Assembly (NCBI GenBank): GCA_022606425.2 | Contig: JAHDVF020001375.1 | Location: 62,001-126,000 of the forward strand | Length of the DNA: 64,000 nt | Source: Lepidostoma basale | Taxonomy: Eukaryota > Arthropoda > Insecta > Trichoptera > Lepidostomatidae | Direction: 5' to 3' | Shown here: one piece after another, positions 51,261 to 64,000 of the stretch | Layout: each line of letters begins with the position of its first letter | Position numbering within the stretch: position 1 is the first letter of the stretch | Program-made: the position numbers and the translations under genes | Notes under the pieces: generated by a model | What the model saw: only the letters and a program-made list of their open reading frames with translations | The model's database searches: none | What the model was told of the DNA's origin: nothing

Positions 51261-54117
51261 CCCCTCTCCCCACCACGAATTGAGTTTGGGGGCGCCGTGC
51301 ATTCTTAAGGAAATGCCATCTAAAACCGCGCTGACGGAAGTTTGCCAAATTCCAATCAAAATATTGAGGAAGATTCGCATTACGAAACGAACGAGTTTAA
51401 AATTTTACAAAAGAACAAACATTTGTCGCCATCAAAATATTTTAATCATCAGAAACATAGGTTATTTTGTGTAATATTTAAGTTTAAATTGTCATTCAGA
51501 CATGAATACAAAATTAAGAAAAGCATACTCGATCCGTATTGAGCAAGCCTCAGATGAATGGTTGACAAAGACGTGTGTATTAAAGCACTTTTAGTATGTA
51601 TTGTATTGAGAAATTTGTTAATATCGCAAGAACGCAACTTCGTCACTACACATACTCGTAACTCGACTAGCACAGAAGGCGTGGTGCAACCCATTCCCTG
51701 GCCCGCAGAGACACACTCATTCTCCGCGGATGAACTTGGATCGACTATAAAAATGATTTCACGTTAAAATAGAACAAATCCACAATAAAATTTATCAACG
51801 GCGCTGATCCAAAATATAACCTTGACGGACAAGTTCCGAAGGAGAGCTTGCATCACCGACGTGGTAACGCAACTAGACAACATTGTGTTTCAAATAATAT
51901 TGTAATTGGCGCTGTTGCAACACGGTCATGACAGCTTTTCAAACACTAAATTAATAGATGAACTTTATCGACGATTGGTGATGCAAATTATTACACTATA
52001 ATTAATGAGCGCGAGGTAAGGAAGGAATTATAAAATATAATATATTGGACGTATGTAGTTTGATCGATGGTATATTATTGTTAGGTATAAAAGAAACCAA
52101 TCACATTACGCAATAATAGAAAATACTATTTTTTATGTTTGGTATTTATAAATCGTCCGGAGAGGATAATATTGTGATGCATTTTCCTGTATGAAAGGAA
52201 TTGAGAGTCTTCATTGTCTACAACAGGAAAACCGTACGTTTATTTATCCTGTTATGCCGATATACTCGTATACAGACAAGTTTGCAGACAACATTTAAGT
52301 AGAAAATAAGCAATTTTCCTGAAATGTTGTATTATTTTTTTTTCAAATGGGTTTCGAGAATTTGAATATAAAACAATACCTGTAATAAGTATCGAGGGCG
52401 AATTATAATACAAGAATCAGAACTCAGAGGTAGGTACCGGAGTGCTGGCCTACCCCAGTTCCGAATACTTCCAAGGCAATTAGAGTAAATAATGTTGCCA
52501 TGTTATAATAGGCTTGTGTGTTTCTTATCTCCGCGAGTTAATTTCGAATTACTATTTATTAATTTGTATTGTATATCCATTCAAGGATTTTTAAGCACAA
52601 TAGGGCCTACGTCATTCCGGCGGAGCTACAGCTGTGAGGCAACTCCGGCGAGCAATAGCAGGCGGGCGGGCTTATGTATTTTGAAACCGAAATCTATGAA
52701 ACAGCGTGGCATAGCTCGCTCACTGCGAAATATGGCAGGTCAAGTGTTGCGAAAATGCAAATGCGTTGTCGGTTTGCTGAAATTTTGAAACGACAATTGT
52801 GTTACATGCTGACATTATATATTGGGTCACAATCTGAACATATCGTGTTTCCCTGCAACGCCAAACTGTGTCAGTTACCTGCGGACATCAATATCGAAAT
52901 CGAATACGCTCGGATGAGGGCGATCCCGGGCGCGAAGCGGGAACAATGGGGTGACCGCGGGAGTCGCGAGCCGGGCGCCGCATCTAGGCATGTGCCAGAT
53001 GATGTCAACGAACTATCAGTAAACATGATACGTAACAAATCACCCGTGTCACACAAATTGCAAAACCGGAAGCTGTAGGCGATTTGAGATGCAACAGGCG
53101 GGAGATGGTAATAGCCGAGGGCACCGACCCGGCGCGGCGCTATCACTCCACATCGGCGGCGCTTAGAGTTTAGCAATCCTCGGTGGACAGATGCCATTGC
53201 GATATAATAACAAACGTTCGGACAAAAAGTCCAAGAGGAAAAAATATCTCAAATGACGATAAAGAAAAGTACGGTTTGTCTACAACAATAGAGATTTCGC
53301 GGAACTTTCTCCTAGTCAGCATCGAAGCGGTTTAGGTAACAAATATGTACGTAATCATGTTCGTTTCCATCGCTCAATAATGGCACTGTAATAACGTTGC
53401 GAAACTGTTCCTTTGTGTACTGTACTGTAAGTATTTGCAATCGACTGTCTTTCAGCTAAAACAACAATCAGATGAAATCGTTACTTAGAAAGTAAACATG
53501 CAAAAAACATTTAAGCGTTGCATTTCGTTGCATGCAGGTTGCGTCACCGCCTTGGGGGCTGGCAGTGGGTCCCGGCGTGTCATTTGCCTCCGTAGAGGGC
53601 CGCAACGAGGCTAGGAACCACATTCAACTTTTATTACTTCAGTGTGGCGCAATATCGCGACTAATGGCAGGGCAGCGTATGCGACAAATCATAAAGCTTA
53701 CTTCTCCAGGATAATACCCGAGGTATTGTGTATTGTTCTACATTACTCAAAATTTAAAACACAACAGAGTTGACTGCCAAGTCAACTAAGATTTATGGTT
53801 CAGTCGTAAATGGATAATTATTACGGAATTATCAACAACGGATGTACATAAAATCCTGACAGAAGTCTGCATAGATTTATTTATGGCCTCGCCGAGACCC
53901 TTCATTAGACCCTATTTAAGGGCCGTTAATTGGCAGCCAGCCGGGACACCCCGGGCAGCGGGCCCTGCACGACAGCTCGGACCATACGACAAAGGGCCAA
54001 GGAAATACAACTCGAGACAGGTGCTGCTGTACTCTTTCGCAGATGTCACATTTGAAAGACAAGCAAAAGGATGAACAAAAGATCGGTTTTATTGAGTCCA
54101 GGTGTTTCTTACAGATC

Positions 54118-54127
54118 ATTGTGCAAC
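54118..54127. promoter_or_regulatory. C/EBP-like site
   Basis: ATTGTGCAAC (reverse complement GTTGCACAAT) is close to the C/EBP consensus RTTGCGYAAY. Equivalent sites in the same intron are at 54821-54830 (ATTGTGCAAT), 56317-56326 (GTTGCACAAT) and 63540-63547 (TTGCACAA). Confidence 0.35.
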
Positions 54128-54560
54128 ACACGAAAGCGTGTTAAGTAAAACTACGCAAGTGTTGCAAGCGTCCCATTCATTTCTATTCTAGTTATTTACT
54201 TTCTATTCGAGGGCAACGATCGAGCGATCGCTAGATTTATTTTTGTGAAATCGTTAGAAATGCAAAATCCCCCTCGTCGCTGCATATCTCCGTCCCGCAC
54301 GCTCGGCCGCGGGTTGCCCAATCGATCCCCCGGAGAATTTCACCTTTCTCGCGTTGCGCGACTCGCGCTCGCGGCCGGCGCGGCGAGAGGGCCGCCGCGG
54401 CCAAAGAAAGCGACCTCCGCGCGCGGTGCGTTGCACTCGGTTTCGCAATAGGAAAAGCTGGAGAAACGGGCGGCCGGCGGTGAAAGCGCGGGGATAGCGC
54501 CGCCGTGCCGCTGGAGACTTCGCTCCCTTCACTGTCATGTCGCAACTTGGAATGAGATTC

Positions 54561-54580
54561 TCACGTGGCCGGCCACGTGA
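54561..54580. promoter_or_regulatory. 20-bp perfect palindrome with two E-boxes
   Basis: TCACGTGGCCGGCCACGTGA equals its own reverse complement. It holds CACGTG at 54562-54567 and 54574-54579, separated by exactly 6 bp. CACGTG is the canonical site of bHLH factors. Function here is inferred from sequence and position in the tribbles intron. Confidence 0.55.
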
Positions 54581-57500
54581 CACGCCGGACACCCGGTTAC
54601 GAGACCGATCGCCTTGTCCTAATAGAATCTGTATTGAAGGATGGGAGGATGTAGGTACTTGTCTCATTTTAGGAAAATCTAGCGCAAGCACGAACGCGAG
54701 TCATTGAGTAATAACAAACCTTTAAAAGGTGTCCATTATTATATAATACAACAGATCACAATCAACAATTTACACAATTATCATGAAGTATTTGTAGTGT
54801 ACTAGTGGGTACTATATTGCATTGTGCAATAATAATACAATATTTTCCTTTTTATTATCTGCTTCTTCCTGGCTAGACTCTCGTATTCTGTTCTTCAGAG
54901 GGTCGCTCGTCCTATCAGGTGGATTCCCGATTCTTATATAAATAAAAATACTTCGGCCATAGAGAATTGTGACTAGATGCGAATAGAAAATTAATATTAG
55001 GTATACAATAAATGAGAAAGATAGTGAGGAAACAGACAGTCAACGAAATGCGCACAATGGGCAAATCGATAGCGGATTACAGGTGGCGGGTCACGCAGAG
55101 GGCACGCGGCCTGTAGCACTGTTCCACAGGCATGAGGCAGTACGGCCGCCCGCCTGCCCACGTGCGTGGTGCAATACGTACGCTTGCCACAGCCACAGAG
55201 AGCCGTGTACTCGCGATAATAACGGAATACACCTAAAGCGATGAATACATTATTCCGCTAACTACGAAAACGCGGGATCGCTCTTCAGAAACATAAATAA
55301 CGAAATAGATACTCGAGACGCAATCACAGTTAATCGAATAAGGTAATTGATCATCGCAATCAATATTCGGAATGGCCGCTCAGAGTTGGATCTGTCGGTG
55401 ATGTTAGCGCAGGTAGAGCGAGTATGCGAGATGCGTCAGGAAGAGGGTCGACCGGCGTGTGATGAAGCAATAATTAGTCTATTTGCGTCTCGTGAGTGAT
55501 GGCTAAGGAATGCCGCAGTTGTCGCCAGCGAGAACCACAAATGTTCGGTCTATTCAGGGCCGGGGGTCGCGCTCCGCCGCCCGCAGCCAGCCCCCGTGGC
55601 GCCATACTTCACCCGAGATTTAGCCTACTTGATAACGTCGTCAAATGTGTGTCACAAAAACTAAAAGGTCCTTTTATGCGCGCAATTAAAATGCTTTAAA
55701 AATCTGACGTAGATCGTATCGTGTTTGGGCAATATTTTTTTTACCCAGAACCCGGAATTAATCTCCTAAACTATTACCGAGTTCCGGGGTTAGGAAAAAA
55801 TATCCGTGCGCTCTCGAAAGTCCCCGCAAGTGCAACGAGCGGCGGGTTTGGTAACCCGATGCAATGCGGAAAAGCTCGACTGTTTGGCACGTTGCAACAG
55901 CTAGTAAACCAACGCGCGCTACGTAATAATCCATGACGCTCAGAGTTATCGTCGAGGAGGTTCCCAACCAGCCAGTGGCGGTCAATCAATCCCTTGTACA
56001 TTGCGTAATGAACGGATAGACGAGAGTTCAAATAGTCGCACGGGTGTTTTATAAAACACACATCTTTGAATTACCATGATACGTCATAGTGCATGAAACG
56101 CTTATAAATATTTACAAAGCAGCATGAGTGAGAAATCATACCTTTATCCAAAGGTTCCCAGGAAAGCAAAAGATTAAAAGAGTAATATTTAGAGTAGTGA
56201 TTAGCCGCTACACGACCCGTAGCCTGTAATAATTAGTAGCGATAAGATAAACCGGGAATCTACGATAGTCGCTAGTACAGCGACACGTGGCTGTTGGTGT
56301 AGAAATAAAATAGCCTGTTGCACAATAGGTCGTAATGCCATTGTGCAGGCAGTGACGTGCTCTCCGACAGCAAGCGCGCTCAGTCTGGTAAACGTCCGAC
56401 CGATAATTGTTATTAATTATCACTCCGGCTGAGAAACTTCTAGAAACAATGATAAATCATAACCCTTAACTGGCCGCAATAGCTGTAGGATGCCGGGAAA
56501 CGCAAGCGCTGTTGCGAGAATGTTGATAATCTGTACCCAATCGTTAATTGAAGGAACGCTCAGTACAGAAGAAATTTAGTGTACCTACCGAAACTGTATT
56601 GCCTCCGACAGTTAGACGATGCAACACTATCGCCGAGATATATTCCGCAACTATTACCGTTACACGCCCGTCTATAACGAGCTATTCGAGAGGCAAGTTA
56701 GGTAAGTGTTCGCCTTATAAAACCGAAATCCATCGATTACAAAGTGAAAAGTCTCGATGCAATTATTGAATAATGCATGCTGTCCCACAGAGGCGAAGGA
56801 TCGCGCAAATCACGCGAATAGTAATATATTTTACTGACACACGCGCTGGAACACTGGAAATAAGCTAATTTAATCGATTTCCCATCTTGGGTAACTCGCC
56901 TAGTTGCCGGCGGTTGCCAAAGTTTAAGATCATAACATTATGTGCAAGTGTTAGCAATTCAATGTAGGGAGAGTTCTTTCCGCATACGTACTCGGTACGC
57001 GGGTATTACCGGAACGTATGAATGTGATTTACGTTTAATCTGAGAATTGCAGGAGGTGCCACGAGCAGAGAAAATAATTACGCAGGCACGAGTAATAATA
57101 AATCCCAGCGACAAGGGACTCGAGATGAGCTATTTATTCGTCGTAATGTTTTAGCATCTTCTCCCTGGTAACCGGTGCATATGATAAAGGGAAAATATTA
57201 TTACTGTAATGTATAATAATAACGGGTGACGGGATCAGTGACCGCGCAAAGGTTACGCCGATAGGATGCTCTAAACGTCAACCATAATCTTAAACGAAAA
57301 AAATAATATTACAAATTGAGATTTTATACAAACAATTTCGTAAAGACTAGCGAACAGACGCATCATTCTAGGTCTCCTATTGTACTACGGTAATTTTTTT
57401 TTGCATCTGCGGTCGACTCGCATAGATAATTACGAGTCTCAGACGTAAAGATCGTCATAACGCTTATGCGGTACGATTCCACGATTGCATCGGATAGGGC

Positions 57501-60500
57501 GAAACAAAATGAATCCCTTGGCTGATTCAGTAAAAGATACACTGCCGCCGACGATCTCTTTGATATTACCGTCAAAGGAAAATGCGACCTGTTCAAAGGA
57601 ATCCAGCCAGCGTGTATAATATTTTATTGTGACTAAGCAAATGATTAGAAAACAAAACAGTTTGAATTTAGAACCGATTCGGAGAAAAATATTCGAACAC
57701 CATGTGCAATAATTTTGCAGGCTTATCACAACTCCGGCGCTATTTACTTTCTTGGCGTCTTCTCGAAAGTCAACATGCATTGTATGGGTACGCAGTAAAT
57801 AAACACGCAGTTTCGCACACCGAATCAATCGCAACACGATTGTAATAACAAGTAGTCAACAATATCCAAGTGCATTGTACTCGTTTGCTGCACTAATGTT
57901 GTAGTTAGAAGTATCCCGTGTGTATGCCGCATTGGACAATTAAAACCATCAGTATTATTATTATTAAAAATATTGTTATTATTTCGAAAAAGGAAGACAT
58001 GACAAGTCATGCGGCGTTCTGATGAAACATAAATCATTGCGCGAGAATGTTGCCTCACTCTGATAAACAAGAGTACCAATCCTTATCGAACCACCTTTTG
58101 GTCAAGCTGTTTACATGTTATTTCCATTGAAATATTGGTTTTCACAAACGGAAGTACGAACTGATGTAATATTCTCACGAAATTGTGAAATGTCAATACT
58201 TACACGTATTTCATTGTGATACAAAAACTGATACTGACGTAATAGCGCCAACACTTCCTAGTGCTCTAGCAGTGCAATAGTGTATTTCTGCCGCGGTAGC
58301 ATGGCTCTATCCACCGGGTAGTTGAAATCAGACATCTTTACCTCGGGATAGGTAGAAAATTATTGTTATGAATTATAAAGATACCTTCAGGAATTGACAT
58401 TTTCGTGCGTATTGTGAAACGAGTTATTATCCGAACGAGTTAATTTAAAAAGTGCATTACAGTATATTATAATACACAAAGTAAATCCTTACAGAAAGCG
58501 TGAAATGTCTTACAAAGTACGGGGAACATTCATAGAAAGCGCTTTCAAAGATGACAAAAGATTACGGATTTACCTTAAATAATTGTCGGGAATGCCAGTT
58601 TATCGTTAAAAATGAAATGGACAAGTCAACTAAAATTGGTTTACTCTGCATAATGAAGTCGCCGGGTCGACAAAAGCTGGAGAAATGGAAAAATTAAAAG
58701 GGGTACAAAGGCAACAGAGCGCGGTCACAATAATATTGTTATTGTACCTCGAGGATTGTAAAAAAAAGGTCACGTGCATGCGTATTGAAAGTGCGATTGG
58801 GTTTCCTGGAGAAACAAACAATGGGAGTCGGTTTTACGAGAGGCTATGGACTCGCTAAGGACGCCAAAGGTCGCTCGGGCAAGGAGACTGACCGCGGCTG
58901 GGCAGCCAACACACCGCACTCCTGCAATAAACTTATTATTATATGCTGTGTGCCCGGCAACTACCTACCTCTGAGTAAACTCATTGTAAAATACACTCGG
59001 TATGGTTTCAATAAGCCTATCCAAACGGGGTTACCTGGAAGGTTTCCGTGTCTCGGGTAACTAATTAACTAATCTGTTTACGAATCCCTAATGCTACGGT
59101 TCAACTACCGAGTTCAATATTTAGATTTGAAAACATTTAAAAGTATTATATAAAAAAATATTGTCAGTTTTTTTTTTATGTATGGTATAACTAATCAAGT
59201 GTGTTCTTTGCACGAATGTGCGAATAACTCATTTCATCATCAAACAGTATTACATTACTTACGTAAGAATTTCCTTTCGTGATTCGCTATTGATATTATA
59301 ACGAGCAATCTCGATACGAAGGTATCATAACACACTATAAAGGAGTCGCCGTGCAATGATCTAGCCAGTCTATCATTTACATAATAAGCTCGAATTCGCT
59401 ACGCAAAAAAATACTCCATTTTGGAGAGCACACTGGATTTAGACGGAGGTTTGTGTTGTTACGTATTGAATTAAGAAATCTGAAACAAATGCGTCGTGAT
59501 AATAGCATTTATGTAAGTTATCGAACTGGCAATAATTACTGCGAAATCGAATTTTTATGTTGCTGAAGCTAAAAAAAAACAACTTAAGTACAGCCCATGA
59601 GAATGAGAACGGAGCAGATCTCCACAAATACTATTATTGAAAATGCGCAGGAAGTTTCCGTGTCCGATCGATTGGGCGTAGAAGAGGAGATCACGACCTG
59701 CTCGGGAGGACGGGGGACCCGCCGAAGTGGCGAATTGTTGTTGTAATGAGCGACGAACGCAAAGCTACTCCTCACAAAAAAAAATGACCGTGAAGTCAGA
59801 CAATCCGTAACACGGCGGCCGAGATTACTTCCATCGGGCGAACTGTAAATCCGCGGAGTCAAGCCCGGTCGTTCACCTAGTCGCGGCCACCTCCCTGGCT
59901 CCGTCCGCAGCCCGAGTGACAAGAGGTGTTGCGCTGAAAAGAAAGTCTCGCGAAATATCGCAACACCTCGGGACCGGGAAGGCGGCGCCACCATCGCGGG
60001 CGGAAGCGGAGGGCGGCCGCGACTCCGGGGCTCGCCGCCGCCGCCGTCGGCCACCGGCCAATCGATGGGAACTCGATAGTCCAAAACCGCGACCGCCGAT
60101 GCGATGATTGGAGACAAAACGTGTTATTATGGTTGCCTAACAATTAGGAGACAGCGATTCTTAAAGAATTCTGCACTCACGAACTTAGTTAAGTAAACAA
60201 TGCGGAACTTTTTTATCCGCAAATTACATCTGCGATTGAAAAACAAGACGAGTATTTTTTGTTAGGCAAACGATAATAGTTGTAATAATTATGTTCTCGA
60301 AGCGAACAGTATTCGTTATCGCAATTAATGGAATACAATGAAAAACAGATTTGAAACTGCGGACTCGGTTGCCATGCAATAACTACTCGGCGCACACAAT
60401 ACGATATTCTGTAGCGAGCCAAGGATTTCAAAAAATGTTTTTAGCATCGCGGATGACATCGGCGCCGAGCGCCCTCACGCCATCGGACGAAACAATGAAG

Positions 60501-63500
60501 AACGGGCATACATAAATAATACACAAATTTCCGAAACACGATTACGAATGCTAAACCGATTGGCAACCAGGTGGGATATCCGGTGCGCGTGTCGCCAGAG
60601 ATGGAAGGTTAGGCCGGGCTACAGCGGCGGCAGTGGGCCACGCCGCCGCAACTGGGTTAAGGCTGAGCGGAGGATTTCCCAACCTCTCGTGTGCAGGACC
60701 TGGCCGGCAACTCTTCCGCCGGCGCGGCTCTGCGCGCGGCAGTGCCCGGCCCTAATCACTCCGATCCCGCGCTTTTGCACCAATCGTTTGTTCCGTTCGA
60801 TCAGCAGTCGTACAGTCGGACAGAGTAATTACGCCGCCTCGCCCTCGGTGCGTAGCCGGTACCCGCAGTGTGGCGGTTCACGTACGGGCCGAGGTCTGCA
60901 CTCAATGACGTCGGGGTACCTACCATACAAGCGGGTCCGTTTCAGCGAGGCTTTTCTGCTATTGTTGGCTAGCTAATTATTAACGCCGATCACGCGATGC
61001 CGCGTTCCTCTACACAGCCGTAATGAATACACACACATCACGGCGAAATATGTTGAGAATCTATTTATATAATAAAAAACACGAACAAAAACATTGAATA
61101 CGATTTAAACCAGAAACACAAAAAACCCACTATCATTTGACGTCCCCACTTATAATGCATTTAGCAGTTAGAAAATATCCGATCAAAGAGTAGAAAAATG
61201 ACTTTAAGTAGGTACCTACACGACAGATATATTTTGGAATTCGATGATTACCTGGTAAGGCAACAGGAACCCTACAATAAAATTAATGGCTTTTAAAAAA
61301 GGAGTTGTCCATTTTATGGAAACCAGTTAAATAAATTAAATCGATAACTATATTAGAGAAGTTCCAATTGATAGGTAACATATATACGTACGTCCGACCA
61401 GCAATTGAAATAAGATGTTATGTAATACCGTAATGATTTCAAGAATGATTATATTTTTACACAATATGCAAATGATACGAGTTAGTCCCGAACGTAAACC
61501 TGAAACGGGTTTGTTTGTTCATTGCACCGGCCAAGAAATTAAAATGCGCAGCATGCAACGCCAATGGACTGGAGTGATGTTAATTAATATAACAATTATT
61601 TATTTTGTCTAACAATAAGATAAGAATCTATAATATAATAATAATCTAGTTGGCTGCGACCATGAAACCGGATACAAGAGAAATAACGGCTATTTAGATC
61701 GAAGTGTTGTGAAAATAATATTAGGCAAATATTAATGAGAAATGTTTTGATTCTCCAATCACGTGTAACTTCCGTGTTTAATTAATAGCTTGGGTTATGT
61801 TCATTAATGAGGAATATTATTAATTATTAATTATAGTGCATCATTGCTGTAACAATCGTGTTTTTTTTAGATTCAGATCCATCTGTCACCCTTCTATGTC
61901 TGGGTGGAATCATGATAAACGATGTGGTTTCCTTTCATCGGGGATATTATTCTTCTCTTTAGCCGGCGGAGCAAGATTAAAAAAGACTTTTCATATTCCC
62001 TGAAAAGTTGAGATAATCGAAACGGCAGATGCTCGATTCGGAGGATGCACCTTGTGTTGATTTAATGTCGAGATCAACGGAGCAGGTAGCAAAAAGGACC
62101 GAGTTTCGCCGATGCCCGGAGAATAATATAATAAAGGACCTCTCGATAAATTCTGTGGCTGCATCTTCGCGGGCGAGTGCGAGGGAGACGCCAGATACAC
62201 CCACGGGAGATTTTTTCTGCAACGAAATGTTGGAAGTGAAGGGATGCGTGATATGACCGTCCACCTATCTAATCGCTCACGGCGAGAGACGCACAAAACG
62301 AGAGCAGATGTTTCGCGATACATTCATTCGGGATTGCAGGGTGAGGCGAGGGGGGTGCGGGCGGCAGGTAGGGCGCAGGGCGGCCGCGGCCAGCGAGAAG
62401 GCCCGATGGCTGCCATTTGACCCGAATCCGAAAACTTTCGAAACATTTATTCGCATCTTGCAAAGTATTTATACAGATGCAACGCTAAAATATTAATGAA
62501 TGTTACAGAACACAGTTAAAACAACAAAACTACTCATCGCCGATCGCCATTAATCTATTCTTCCTTACTCAAATTTATATCTACGGCGGTAGAATAGGTA
62601 TATTATGACAGCTGCATAGTCCAGGGTCCGAAGGATTGAACTTTTTTTTATAAATCTCGAAAGATATCGACTTACCGCTCTGTTGACGAGTAATGTTATG
62701 TCATTAAACACGCCAGCTGTCCCGGGGAGTGTGTACGTGAATCGGGAGAATAAAAAATGATCCCGGGTAAACTGGGAGTCGCTGGCGGGCGCCAGGTGAG
62801 AGAGCAGTTGTTGTCATCTGCATGCGGTGACTATCGGCATGTACGAGTAGTGCGCGGTGAGTGCCGGGCACCGGTACCGGGGTACTTCTACCGCAGTACC
62901 ACAGTACCGACACCCCACGGAGCGGGGCTACTAAAGTACCCGTGATCTCCGATCCGGGACATAAACGGCAGATTTATATTTAACTGCGCGACTCCATTAA
63001 ATGCACAGCCATTAAATCGCGGAACATGCTCGTATTTAAATAAATTATTATTATATACGTAAGAAGAAGTAAATAAAATAATTTAGAATATGCTAATACA
63101 AATCTACTGGTACTAAAAAAATATATAATATAATGATGAAACGCGACAGCTCGCAGCTGCCTGTAATTTCAAGATGCTACTAAAAGGAATAAATCAGATT
63201 TTTTTTATACAACAAAGTGAAACTGACAAAATAATGAACTAGCATCGTGCGACACGTGACAGTAGGAATTGTGCATGTGTCAAAGCCGAGAGAATCAACA
63301 GGTAATCAAAGGCCATTCCAACAATGAAGTTTAAAATCATAAATTTCGTCCGAGAAAGACCCGCCGAATAAAAAAGATAACGCAACAATGAAGCATGTCC
63401 CATTCGCAAGGCCAGGTAATTCTTATTTCGCAGGTGATGGAGAACGGGGGACAATGGGCCGCCGCCCTCCCCGCCCCGCCCGGGGAGCAGCAGCACCGAG

Positions 63501-64000
63501 CACACCGAGTTGCATTTTTTGCCGACCATCTCAAGGTGCTTGCACAAAAGTAAGGTCCGTCTCATTGCGTTTTTTTGTCCGCGAGTTATCCCGAAAGTAA
63601 AGAAAACGGTGACACAATAGCGACGCAGCGTTGTAGGAGTAATGTTCGTACAGCATTGGGTTTATATCGAACATCTGCTAGCGTTGGCTTTTCATTTTTT
63701 TTTGTGTGTCAAAATTTATTCGGGGTACGGTCGTATCTGGCATTGGAGTGGGACAAAGGATTTGAAAATGTTGTGTAAAGGTCCACCAGGTGACGGCGTG
63801 GACCGGGCCAGGTGGGTGCTAGGCCCTCCTCCCTTTCGACCTTCCATCTCCATATGCCGCACCGAGCCGTCGTCTGATAAAGCTTCACCTAGCCTCGCGC
63901 GACATTTGGGAAATTGAAAGAGTAAACAGGAAACGATAAGGGGTCCAGATAATTCTAGAAGCGTGATTGGGAATAATGTGAATAGCGTGCGTAAGAACAA

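Larger units (their letters stand above)
49962..64000 (-). other. Long tribbles intron or upstream region, transposon-poor
   Basis: More than 14 kb upstream of the penultimate tribbles exon contains no exon I can recognise; the pseudokinase N-lobe was looked for on the minus strand and not found. I recognise no LINE, SINE or DNA transposon. GC-rich CpG-rich islands stand out near 54280-54520, 59790-60080, 60590-60930, 62330-62410, 62760-62900 and 63430-63540. These give long but unconvincing open frames on both strands. The content looks regulatory. Confidence 0.6.

Noticed and set aside
54254..54691. 145-codon minus-strand open frame
   Set aside because: It lies in a GC- and CpG-rich block where stop codons are rare. 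It is rich in Arg, Pro and Ala with no recognisable domain, and other strands are open too.
59584..60117. 177-codon minus-strand open frame
   Set aside because: Same situation: GC-rich stretch, several overlapping frames, no family resemblance, no splice context linking it to tribbles.
60548..60976. 142-codon plus-strand open frame
   Set aside because: GC-rich block, low-complexity Arg/Pro/Ser composition, no domain seen.

Overview
The window is animal nuclear DNA, almost certainly insect and most likely lepidopteran. The genes are split by short GT/AG introns, non-coding DNA is AT-rich, and there are no operons or ribosome binding sites. One LINE (family B here) ends in an ATGATG-type tail and resembles the RTE elements common in moth and butterfly genomes. 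The order is an inference from repeat types; the eukaryotic and insect assignment rests on the genes.

Six protein-coding genes can be read exon by exon. From left to right they are: ATP13A1-like P5A ATPase (minus strand, 5' part only, leaving the left edge); TMEM18 (plus, four exons); the mRNA capping enzyme RNGTT (plus, twelve exons, 587 residues); the metallo-beta-lactamase-fold endoribonuclease LACTB2 (minus, four exons, 292 residues); NDUFV1, the 51-kDa FMN/NADH-binding subunit of respiratory complex I (plus, eight exons, 468 residues); and the last two exons of a tribbles pseudokinase (minus), whose 5' exons lie beyond the right edge. For the four complete genes the coding length closes on a multiple of three through every junction. 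They are ordinary housekeeping genes with unrelated functions, and no operon-like cooperation is implied. ATP13A1/TMEM18 and LACTB2/NDUFV1 are divergent pairs. RNGTT/LACTB2 and NDUFV1/tribbles are convergent pairs.

Roughly 1-46.2 kb is dense with transposon remains, many of them inside introns. There are about a dozen 5'-truncated copies or shared tails of one LINE family with a GTTA-repeat tail (family A); copies of RTE-like family B, one nested inside family A with a 12-bp target duplication; CR1-like and other LINE fragments; a tRNA-derived SINE family; three mariner remnants; a piggyBac element with TTAA duplications and a defective transposase; a piggyBac-type MITE pair; pogo-type and hAT-type MITEs; foldback repeats; and a minisatellite of thirteen 40-bp units. 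All transposase and reverse transcriptase reading frames are broken or truncated.

From about 46.4 kb to the right edge the character changes. I recognise no transposon there, GC-rich blocks appear, and the interval 49,962-64,000 behaves as one very long tribbles intron. It holds clustered CACGTG E-boxes, including a 20-bp perfect palindrome with two of them 6 bp apart, and four C/EBP-like TTGCACAA sites. This is the best place in the window to look for undescribed regulation. I saw no CRISPR array, no convincing tRNA or rRNA gene, and no evidence for a wholly new protein system.
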